From positions 1-62,310 of the forward strand of contig RFSE01000013.1 of NCBI GenBank assembly GCA_009924135.1: a stretch of DNA of 62,310 nucleotides. Direction: 5' to 3'. Position numbers and translations under genes: made by a program. The notes beneath the pieces are model-generated. The model had not been told where the DNA came from, made no database searches, and saw only the letters and a program-made list of their open reading frames with translations. Positions 16,303-24,700 of this stretch are shown here, one piece after another; position 1 is the stretch's first letter, and each line of letters begins with the position of its first letter. Source of the stretch: Pseudomonadota bacterium (GTDB taxonomy: Bacteria; Verrucomicrobiota; Verrucomicrobiia; Limisphaerales; SXTU01).

Positions 16303-18501
16303 ATGAACCATAAACCGCTGACGACCTCTGAACTTGCTGAATTGACGGCCGGACTCCACCGGCTTTCGCGGAACCTCTGGTGGACCTGGAACCAGGAGCC
16401 GCAGGAGATTTTCCATGATCTCTCGCCGCGCGGTTGGACGAATCTCTACCACAACGCCGTCGCCATCCTCCACGAGGTCTCCGACTACGAACTGCGGATG
16501 CGCCTCCAGGAGCCGGAGTTCGCCGAGCGCGTGCGCGTGGTGCTCAAGAACTTCGACAATTACCTGAAAAGCACGGACACTTGGTGCGCCCAGAACGCCC
16601 CGGAACTGCTCAAGAATCCCGTGGCCTACTTCAGCGCCGAGTTCGGCTTCCACGAGACGCTGCCCATTGCGGCCGGCGGCCTCGGGATGCTTGCAGGCGA
16701 CCATGCCAAGGCGGCGAGCGACCTCGGTCTGGGGTTCGTTGGCATCACCCTTTTCTACCGCGAAGGTTACTTCCAGCAGACCGTCAACGCGGACAACTGG
16801 CAGACGGAATTTTACTCGCAGCTCAACCCGCAGAACCTCCCCATCGAGCCGGTGCTCAAGCCCACGGGCGAGCCGCTGGTTTGCACCGTGAAGGTGTCCA
16901 CCAGCACCGTGAGCTTCCGCGCCTGGCGCGCGAACGTCGGCCGGTGCCCGGTCTATCTGCTCGACGCGAACCTGCCCGAGAACGAGCCTCATCAGCGCGA
17001 CCTTACGCTCCGCGTTTACGGCGGTGATACGACCACGCGCGTGATGCAGGAAATCCTGCTGGGCGTCGGGGGCGTCCGTCTGCTGCGTGAACTGGGTCTG
17101 CAACCTTCGACCTTCCACATGAACGAGGGCCATGCGGCGTTCCTGACGCTGGAACTCGCCCGTGAGAAGATGGCTGAGGGCAAACCCTTCGCCCAGGCCT
17201 GGACCGAGACGGCGAAGCAATGCCTCTTCACGACCCACACGCCGGTGGAGGCCGGGCACGATCGCTTCAGCAGCGATCTGATGGCCTTTGCCGCGAACAA
17301 ATTCTGCTCGAACCTGAAGCTTTCCCATCAGGAATTGATGGGCCTGGGCCGGGTGAATCCGAACGACCTGAACGAGCCGTTCTGCATGACGGTACTCGCG
17401 CTCAAGGGCTCCCGCGCCGCCAATGGCGTGAGCGAGCTGCACGGCGCAGTCAGCCGCGAAATGTGGCAGTGTCTCTATCCCGGCAAGACCGTTGAAGAGG
17501 TTCCCATCGGTCATGTCACCAATGGCGTCCACGTGGCCGGCTGGATGAAGGGCACCGTCCGCCGCTTCTGGCGCAAAAAACTGGATACGGCACACGAGCA
17601 ACCCGACACCTCGACCACCGAGACCACCCGCTTCTGGAAGAGCAAGCCATCCATCGATTGGGAGCGCGAGGTCAACTCGCCCGAATTCTGGGCGCGCATG
17701 GCTGACACCACGTTCATTCCCGACGAGGAACTGTGGTCGCTGCGTTATCGGCTCCGCCGCGAGTTGATCGAATTCACCCGCCGCCGGTTGTTGTTGCAGG
17801 GCCAGCGACTCGCGCAGAGTGATTTCATCGCGTTCGACCACATGTTGAACCCCGATGCGCTGACCATCGGTTTCGCCCGCCGGTTCGCTACCTACAAGCG
17901 CGCACCCCTGATCTTCCAGCAGTTTGAGAATATCGTGCGGCTCGCCCACGACAAGCAATGCCCGGTGCAGTTCATCTTCGCCGGCAAGGCGCACCCGCGC
18001 GACGACGAGGGCAAGCGCTTCATCCAGCACATCATCCACCTCAGCAAGTTCAGCGACCTGAAGGGCCACCTGTTCTTCATCGAGAACTATGATGTGCATG
18101 TGGCGCGTCAGATGGTCTCCGGCTGCGACGTGTGGCTCAACAATCCGCGTCGTCCGCTCGAAGCCTCCGGCACCAGCGGCATGAAATGCGGTCCGCATGG
18201 CTGCCTCAACATGAGCATCATGGACGGCTGGTGGCGTGAAGGTTACGACGGCACCAACGGGTTCTCCATCGGCGATGACACGCATCCCGCGAACATCGAA
18301 GAGCAGGACCGTCGGGACAGCGCGAACACCTTCAAGGTGCTCACCGAGGAAGTCATCCCGTGCTTCTACAACCGCGACTCCACGGGCATCCCGCGTCAGT
18401 GGTTGGGCAAGATCCGCCGCGCCATGACCACGCTCGTGCCGCAGTACAGCACCTGGCGCATGGTGCAGGAGTACACGCGGAAGTACTACCAGATGAAGTA
18501 A
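16303..18501 (+). CDS. glgP: Alpha-glucan (glycogen/maltodextrin) phosphorylase
   Basis: Releases glucose 1-phosphate from alpha-1,4-glucans with pyridoxal phosphate. At 732 residues it is of the shorter GT35 type with an N-terminal DUF3417 segment (LSRNLWWTWNQEPQEIF, residues about 22-38). The substrate and phosphate site region is seen in YFSAEFGFHETLPIAAGGLGMLAGDHAKAASDLG, and the family motif NEGHAAFLTLE follows. The PLP lysine is K628 in EASGTSGMKCGPHG. It stands alone, with no glycogen synthase gene nearby. ATG 16303 gives the standard N-terminus. Confidence 0.95.
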   Translation: MNHKPLTTSELAELTAGLHRLSRNLWWTWNQEPQEIFHDLSPRGWTNLYHNAVAILHEVSDYELRMRLQEPEFAERVRVVLKNFDNYLKSTDTWCAQNAPELLKNPVAYFSAEFGFHETLPIAAGGLGMLAGDHAKAASDLGLGFVGITLFYREGYFQQTVNADNWQTEFYSQLNPQNLPIEPVLKPTGEPLVCTVKVSTSTVSFRAWRANVGRCPVYLLDANLPENEPHQRDLTLRVYGGDTTTRVMQEILLGVGGVRLLRELGLQPSTFHMNEGHAAFLTLELAREKMAEGKPFAQAWTETAKQCLFTTHTPVEAGHDRFSSDLMAFAANKFCSNLKLSHQELMGLGRVNPNDLNEPFCMTVLALKGSRAANGVSELHGAVSREMWQCLYPGKTVEEVPIGHVTNGVHVAGWMKGTVRRFWRKKLDTAHEQPDTSTTETTRFWKSKPSIDWEREVNSPEFWARMADTTFIPDEELWSLRYRLRRELIEFTRRRLLLQGQRLAQSDFIAFDHMLNPDALTIGFARRFATYKRAPLIFQQFENIVRLAHDKQCPVQFIFAGKAHPRDDEGKRFIQHIIHLSKFSDLKGHLFFIENYDVHVARQMVSGCDVWLNNPRRPLEASGTSGMKCGPHGCLNMSIMDGWWREGYDGTNGFSIGDDTHPANIEEQDRRDSANTFKVLTEEVIPCFYNRDSTGIPRQWLGKIRRAMTTLVPQYSTWRMVQEYTRKYYQMK

Positions 18502-18641
18502 TCGTTGGTTGCTTCGCCCATCCAGAGCCCGCGCCTTTTTCGACAACCGGAAAGGAGGCGGCTGGTGGTCGGCGCGAATTAGGAAAATCCCTGAACCTCC
18601 GAACGGGTTGAAACAAACCCCGGGTGAGGCAGTGTCCTGGC

Positions 18642-19190
18642 ATGAAATGCCCGGTGGACGACACTTCCTTGTGCGAGGCCGAACGTGGCGGATTCAAGCC
18701 GGCCGCCTGCCCGAGTTGTCAGGGCCTCTGGATCACCCGTGACACGCTGAGCCGCGCTTTCGCTTCGCGCCATCCGCCGGAGACCCTGGATGCGGCGGAA
18801 CCACAGCCGCCGCAGCTCAAACCCGGCCCGGGGCGGGTGCGGCTTTGTCCTGGCTGCAACTACCAGCTCGCCGTTCGCTGGCTGCATGGCATCGAGATTG
18901 ATGTCTGCCAGAAGTGTCAGGGCATCTGGCTGGATGCCGGTGAGCTGCGGCAAATCATTGCCAGCCATCGCCAGCGCAACACCTCGGTCCCCGGCATCGT
19001 TCAGCCGCCGTTGACGAAGATTGCCCCCACGAACCGGCCAGCGGAATGGTTTGATCTGGTTGATTTTCCATGCATCGATTTTCTCTCACCACTGGGTGAA
19101 ATTCTCGGCGTCATGGCCAGCAACGGGGTGGATGCTTCGCAGGCGGTTGTGGAGTTCCTCGGCGAAGCGTTGTCTTTGCTCGACTGGTAG
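18642..19190 (+). CDS. Zinc-ribbon protein with two zf-TFIIB-like domains
   Basis: About 182 residues starting at ATG 18642. The first ribbon is MKCPVDDTSL followed by CPSCQGLWITRDTL; the second is LCPGCNYQLA followed by CQKCQGIWLDAGELRQI. Both show the C-x2-C...C-x2-C-x-G-x-W pattern of zf-TFIIB. The C-terminal part is predicted soluble with no other domain visible. Function is unknown. It lies 15 bp upstream of rlmN and is probably cotranscribed with it. Confidence 0.85.
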   Translation: MKCPVDDTSLCEAERGGFKPAACPSCQGLWITRDTLSRAFASRHPPETLDAAEPQPPQLKPGPGRVRLCPGCNYQLAVRWLHGIEIDVCQKCQGIWLDAGELRQIIASHRQRNTSVPGIVQPPLTKIAPTNRPAEWFDLVDFPCIDFLSPLGEILGVMASNGVDASQAVVEFLGEALSLLDW

Positions 19191-19205
19191 GCCATTCTTA
19201 CGACG

Positions 19206-20342
19206 GTGACTGACATCAAATCCCTCAACCGTACCGAACTGGAAGCCCACCTGAAGGCGTGGGGCGAACCGGCCTATCGCGCCGGGCAGGTGCTCGACTG
19301 GCTCTACAAGCGCCGCGCCGCGAGTTGGGACGCGATGACCAACTTGCCCAAGCCCCTGCGCGCCAAGCTGGCCGAAAGCTTTTCCCTGCGCGTGCTCGAA
19401 CTCGTCCGCAAGCAGGGTGCCCGTGACACCACGCAGAAGTTTCTCTGGCGGCTCGGGGACGGTGCACTCATTGAAAGCGTCCTGATTCCTGCCAACCCGG
19501 CGTTGTTCGGTGAAGCCAGCGACCGCCACACGCTCTGCGTCTCCACCCAGGTCGGCTGCGCCTACGGTTGCAAGTTCTGCGCCAGCGGCCTCGATGGTTG
19601 GAAGCGGAACCTGGGGCCGGAGGAGATCGTGGAACAGGTTTTGGCTGTGGAACGGTGGAACGCTAATGAGCAGTCGAGAGTCGAGAGTCGAGAGTCGATT
19701 GCCGAAGCGCAGAGCCCTCGACCCTCGACCCTCGACTCTCGACTGATTAACAACCTCGTCATCATGGGCATGGGCGAGCCGCTGGCGAACTACGACAATT
19801 TGCTCAAGGCGCTCCGCCTGTTGAACGCACCGTGGGGCGGCGGCATCGGGGCACGGAAAATTACGATCTCCACGAGCGGCCTCGCCCCGCAGATTCGCAA
19901 ACTTGCCCTGGAGCCGGAGCAGTTTCGCCTCGCGCTTTCATTGCACGGGGCCACCGATGAGGTGCGGGCCCGCATCATGCCGGTGAACCGGAAACATCCC
20001 TTGGTGGAACTGACCGGTGCGCTGGAGGCCTACCAGCGGCGGAAGGACCAGCTCATCACCTTCGAATACATTCTAATTGCTGGCGTGAATGACGGACTCG
20101 ACCAGACCCGGCCGTTGGCCGCGCTCGCTTCGCGCTTGAACGCAAAGGTGAACCTCATTCCGTACAACACCGTCGAGGGCCTTCCCTGGACGCGCCCGAC
20201 CGAGACCGTCTGCGAAGGCTTCCTCGCCGCGCTCGAAAATCTCGGCGTCACCGCCACGCTCCGCCGCGAGAAGGGCGGGGATATTGATGCGGCCTGCGGG
20301 CAGTTGCGGTTGAAAACAGAACGTGAACTTAAAGCCAGTTGA
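19206..20342 (+). CDS. rlmN: Dual-specificity RNA methyltransferase RlmN (23S rRNA A2503 / tRNA A37)
   Basis: A radical SAM enzyme of 378 residues that makes 2-methyladenosine. The 4Fe-4S cysteines are C118, C122 and C125 in CAYGCKFCASG. The family motif MGMGEPLANYDN and the ITISTSGLAPQI and LALSLHGA strands are intact, and the C-terminal catalytic cysteine is present in DIDAACGQLR. It contains an unusual in-frame insert at residues 156-180, encoded by a heptamer inverted repeat, just before LVIMGMGEP; this loop is short in ordinary RlmN. GTG 19206 is the start. Confidence 0.96.
   Translation: MTDIKSLNRTELEAHLKAWGEPAYRAGQVLDWLYKRRAASWDAMTNLPKPLRAKLAESFSLRVLELVRKQGARDTTQKFLWRLGDGALIESVLIPANPALFGEASDRHTLCVSTQVGCAYGCKFCASGLDGWKRNLGPEEIVEQVLAVERWNANEQSRVESRESIAEAQSPRPSTLDSRLINNLVIMGMGEPLANYDNLLKALRLLNAPWGGGIGARKITISTSGLAPQIRKLALEPEQFRLALSLHGATDEVRARIMPVNRKHPLVELTGALEAYQRRKDQLITFEYILIAGVNDGLDQTRPLAALASRLNAKVNLIPYNTVEGLPWTRPTETVCEGFLAALENLGVTATLRREKGGDIDAACGQLRLKTERELKAS
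19671..19744. repeat. In-frame heptamer inverted repeat inside rlmN
   Basis: The left arm is AGTCGAG repeated three times plus a partial unit (19671-19698); the right arm is the complementary CCTCGAC/TCTCGAC repeat (19713-19744), with a 14-nt loop. The 74-bp hairpin adds about 25 residues (Arg/Ser/Glu rich) without breaking the frame. Confidence 0.9.
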
Positions 20343-20361
20343 TGCTAGTGTTTGCCCTGCC

Positions 20362-20550
20362 GTGAATCGCAAAATTCAAATCCAGCCGCTGGCGATGCGG
20401 GCCAAAAAAATGTTGGCCCGCCTCAAGCATGTGCGCGGACTTAGCGACGATGAGAAGGCTTTGCACTCACTGGGCCTGGCAGCCACCCCGGAGGAACGAT
20501 GGCGACTGATGCGGAATCATCTGCGGTTGTTCAACTCTTCGACGCACTGA
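20362..20550 (+). CDS. Small hypothetical protein upstream of the nucleotidyltransferase
   Basis: A basic 62-residue protein starting at GTG 20362, 19 bp after rlmN. It has no recognisable domain; the motif RLKHVRGLSDDEKALHSLGL suggests a short helical protein. Its 3' end overlaps the start of the nucleotidyltransferase reading frame at 20499 by about 50 bp, so the two could be a coupled pair, as in toxin-antitoxin modules. That idea rests on arrangement only. Confidence 0.55.
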   Translation: MNRKIQIQPLAMRAKKMLARLKHVRGLSDDEKALHSLGLAATPEERWRLMRNHLRLFNSSTH

Positions 20551-21001
20551 AGCGCGCGGACATCCCCTTCATGTTGGTGGCATGTCGGCGGCCAATCTTC
20601 AGGGCATCATGGTGAGCACCATTGATGTCGATGTCTGGATCGGCCTGCCCTCACGTCAGTACATGAAGGTTTCCAATCTGTGCCTGAGCCTGGGGGCTAC
20701 GCTCCGCAGTCCGAACAAGGTTTACCTCAGCGACGACACGCCAGTGGACTTCACCTACGAAGTCACTGGGCTGCCCGCATTCGACAAGGAACTTCCGAAG
20801 GCTGAATGGCTTTCCTTTCATGGTCGCCGGATTCCGGTCTTGCCATTGGAACGCATTTGCAAGAGCAAGCAGGCGGCTGGTCGCGACAAGGACAAGTTGC
20901 ACATCCTCCTCATCAAGCAGGCGTTGAAATGCCGAAAAGCGGCTACGAAATGGCGTTCACCAGCCAAAAGAACTGCTGGCTCGCGAGGGAGCCCCCGTTG
21001 A
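20499..21001 (+). pseudogene. Nucleotidyltransferase-like (DUF6036/MNT type) gene with a frameshift
   Basis: It begins at ATG 20499 behind a good ribosome site (GGAGG, 20490-20494) and reads SSAVVQLFDALKRADIPFMLV. The matching continuation SAANLQGIMVSTIDVDVWIG is in another frame from 20582. One extra G near 20575 would restore FMLVGMSAANLQG...STIDVD, the GS-type active-site pattern of this fold with the D-x-D pair. The tail ERICKSKQAAGRDKDKLHI is also typical. The lost base lies in a G run, so a sequencing error is as likely as real decay. Confidence 0.7.
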
Positions 21002-21047
21002 CGAAAAATCCGTGCCCATCCAGCTCGTCCGTGGTTGAATTACCCGC

Positions 21048-21665
21048 GTGATTGCTTTGCTTGATTACGGTTCCGGCAACTTGCGCAGCGTCGAGAAGGC
21101 ACTGCGCAAAGTCGGTGCAGACCTGCTGGTCACCACGAGGCCAGAGCCGCTGCGCGAGGCGCGGGCCATCGTGCTGCCCGGCGTCGGGGCGTTCGATGAC
21201 TGCATCTCCGCGATGCAGCGGCAGGAACTGCTCGGCGCGGTGAAGGAATTCATCCAGACGGGCCGGCCCTTCCTCGGCATCTGCGTCGGCTATCAGGCGT
21301 TGTTCGAGAAGAGCGAGGAGTTCAACAGTTGCGCCCTGGGCCTCGGCGTCTTTGGGGGAAAAGTTGTGCGTTTCACCGAACGGCCCGGATTAAAGATTCC
21401 ACAGATCGGCTGGAACCAGTTGGAAATCGTCCGCTCCGATTGCCCGCTTTACGCCGGCATTCCCGGCGGCAGCTACGTTTATTTCGTGCACAGTTTTTAC
21501 CCGCAGCCGGTGGATCCCGGCATTGTGGCCACGCGGACGGAGCACGGCGACACCTTCGCCTCCTCCGTCTGGCGTGACAACGTCTATGCCACGCAGTTCC
21601 ACCCGGAGAAAAGCCAGACCGTCGGTCTGCGGCTGTTGCAGAACTTCGTGGGGTTGGCGGGCTGA
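21048..21665 (+). CDS. hisH: Imidazole glycerol phosphate synthase, glutaminase subunit HisH
   Basis: Supplies ammonia from glutamine to HisF in histidine synthesis. A class I glutamine amidotransferase of 205 residues, complete: DYGSGNL at 6-12, nucleophile C79 in GICVGYQ, H185 and E187 in QFHPEKSQ. The oxyanion-hole segment LPGVGAFDDC is present. GTG 21048 is the start. No other his gene is in the window, so the pathway genes are scattered, which is common in this phylum. Confidence 0.96.
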   Translation: MIALLDYGSGNLRSVEKALRKVGADLLVTTRPEPLREARAIVLPGVGAFDDCISAMQRQELLGAVKEFIQTGRPFLGICVGYQALFEKSEEFNSCALGLGVFGGKVVRFTERPGLKIPQIGWNQLEIVRSDCPLYAGIPGGSYVYFVHSFYPQPVDPGIVATRTEHGDTFASSVWRDNVYATQFHPEKSQTVGLRLLQNFVGLAG

Positions 21666-21723
21666 CCGCTTCCTTCCCACGAAGCGGAGCGGGAAACCGT
21701 AAATGGGCCGTGTGCCAATTGGC

Positions 21724-24700
21724 CTACGGCACCTGCACCCGCGTGCGGAAGTAGAAGCCTTGCAGCGTCCGCAACGGGGTCTGTGAACGGATGGTCACCC
21801 GTTCCGTGCCATCACCGAGATCTTCCGGCTGGCCGACCTGCGTAGTGCCCACCGCACTATTGAAAGGGAGGGTGGTGAAGGCATCCACCAGGATGGTGGC
21901 TCCGGTGAGGCTCTTCCGCCGGATCATGACCACGGACGGGTAGTTCTCCCCGTTTTCGGAGTACACCCGATTGGCTGGCAGCACGCGGGATTGCGATTGC
22001 ATCGGATGTGTCCCAAAGGCGAACTCCACCACATTCGGCAGCCCGTCGCCATCCGGGTCATCGTTCGGTCCGTCCTGGCCCACCGGCAGGCCCTTGTCCG
22101 CCTTCCACTCGGCGAAGGTCGGCGCGGGTGCGGCGGGAGCCGTGATTTGAATGCGCTGGAGGTAGCGCTGGTTAGTGGGAAGGGTGATCAAAACGCTGCC
22201 GCCCACCAACGCACTGCCATCGCCAAGCATCTTGATTGCATTGAGCAGGGTGGCTGCGGACCAAGTGTAAGGCGACGTGAAACCTGCAACGGAGGTGCCG
22301 TTGCTCTCCAGCAGGCTGACATAAGCGTTTGTGACGGAGTTTACCGTTTGGAAATCACCGACGATTACCAGCCGTCCATCTGGCAGGAATGCCATGTCCA
22401 TCACATGCCCGCCAATCGTCATGACGAACGAGGTGTCCCGCGAGCCGTCTGGGTTTAAGCGACCGAAATACTGGCCGTTGTTGTCGCTGTAATAGACCTT
22501 GTCGTCAGGTCCGACGAACACCTTGAACATTTCGGGGAAAGGCGCGTAGGTCGTAAGGTTCGTGGGATTCGTGCCGTCCGCATTGGACTTCTTGAGCCCA
22601 AATACCCCGGACATCCAGAGAGTGCCGTCGCTTTGCATGGCGAGCCCGTGCAGTTCCCGGTTGGCGTTAACCACTTCAGTGAAAGTACCGTCCAACGTCC
22701 CGGTGGACGTGTAACGAGTCACCCGGCTGGTGGAGAAGCCCAGACCGGTCCTCCCGAGCACGATCTGGCCGCCGGCCAGGGGCAGGACTTTCTTTACGAT
22801 CAAGGCCGGGGCTGGCACGTAGGTGGTATCCAGGACACCATCCGCACTGAGCCTCGCGGCGTAGGAATAGGTGTTGGTGCCACCCCAAACGAAGCTGCCA
22901 CCTACCACGATCTGGCCGTCCGCCTGGGGCGCAATCGAGCGTACCGTGCCACTGGGTGCCCGGCCTGCGTTGGTGGTGGCAAAAGTGAGCACCGGCACGC
23001 CGTTGGAATCAACCTTCACCAGACCAAACCAATTACTGCCCGAGAAGGTAAGACCACCATCGCCAGCCACCAGAAACTTGCCATCCCCGGTCGGAACGAT
23101 GTCGTAGATGAGGCCGGTGCCGTTGTAGGTGAGCTGGGGCACGAACGCCCCGGGCCCGAGCACCGAGACATAGACCGAACTGCTGATGGTGCCCGGGGTG
23201 AAAGCATTCGTAACGGAAACCGTGTAGCCGCCGCCGTCCGACACCTGCGCTCCGGTAATGGTCAGCGTGGCGTTGGTGGCCCCTGAGACCCGGCCGCCAT
23301 CGGTCAGATTCGTTCCGGCATGCTTCCATTGATAGAGGAGGGTGGGCGAGCCATCGGCCACCACGGACAGGGTAAATGACTGTCCTTGCGTAAGGTTGGT
23401 GGCCACCGGCGGCTGGATGATTGTGGGCGGCCGCAAGACGGTGAGCTGCGCTGGATTGCTGGGCAAACTTCCGCCGAACGAGTTGCTTACGATCACATCA
23501 TAAGCCCCCTCGTTCGTGCCGGTAATGCCGGTGATCGTGAGCTTGCTGGTCGTGGCACCGCCAAACTTGCCGCCATTGGTCAGGGGTTGGCCGTTTGCAC
23601 GCCATAGGTAAGTGAACGGTCCCGGACCGACCGCCGCCACGGTGAAGTTTGTAGTCAGCAAGTTGCTCGTGGTCACCGACAGGGGATGACTGGTGATAAT
23701 CGGTGGCCCATTGACCGCCAGGGAGACCGGCAGACTGAGCGCGCTGGCGGCGGTGTTCCAGATCGAGACCTGATAGACAGCCGTATCGAGCACGTCCACA
23801 CCGGTCAACGTCAGCGTGGCGGTATCCGAGCCGGTCACACCCGGGCCATCGGCCATTGGCGTGCCATCTTTGAGCCAGCGGTATTGCAAGCCGGCACTGG
23901 GCGAGGTGACCGTATACGTCACCGTCGTGCCCGCGCTCACCGTCTGATTGTCCGGCGTCGGCTGGCCGCTGATGATGGGTGAGCCGGTGTCCTGCACGGA
24001 CGCGGAAACCACGGTGCCGCTGTCACCCACCGCCACATAGTTGCCGGCGGCGACGGCGGAGGATCGAAGCGCGTTGGCGACATTGGCCACCTCCTTGGTC
24101 CAGTTGGTGCCATCGGTGGAGTGAACCACCACCGCCCCTTCGCCTGAGCTGTCCAAGTTGCCCACCGCGATGAATCTTCCCCCCGCGTAACGGACCGTCT
24201 GGAGCACGCGGTTGTGGCTCGGCGTGGTGGTTCGCGCGGTCCATGTGATGCCGTCCACCGAGGAGCGAACCGCCCCGTTGTCACCCACACCCACGAAGAT
24301 TCCGTTCGCAAACGTGATGGAGTTCAGCGTGGTTCCCGACGTGCCACTCGTGACCCAGGTGTCACCATCTGTGGAATAGCGCAATATGCTGCCCGCACCG
24401 ATGGCCACGAACACCCCGTTGCCATACGCCACACCGCGCAAGGCCGAAGCATTCACGGCCGGCGTGCGATTCACCCAGTCGACGCCATTGGTGGAATTGA
24501 GAATCGTTGCTGAATCTCCCACCGCGACAAACTTTCCCTGCGCATAGGTCACCGCGTTTAAGCTGATCATCGTCGGCGTAAGCCGGTCAACCCACTGTGA
24601 ACCATCCACCGAGGTGCTCACGTAACCACGTCCCTCCGTGCTCGAACCACCGCCGACCGACACGAGGATGCCGTTGCCGAAGACCAACGCGTTGTGGCTG

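Noticed and set aside
16240..18546. 768-codon open frame on the minus strand across glgP
   Set aside because: It is fully antisense to a convincing phosphorylase, rich in His/Ala/Val/Arg as expected of a mirrored high-GC frame, and shows no domain.
19671..19744. Possible CRISPR-like repeat array
   Set aside because: Units are 7 bp without spacers and form one hairpin; no cas genes in the window.
20362..21001. Proven toxin-antitoxin module
   Set aside because: The arrangement is suggestive, but neither a toxin motif nor an antitoxin fold can be recognised and one gene is frameshifted.
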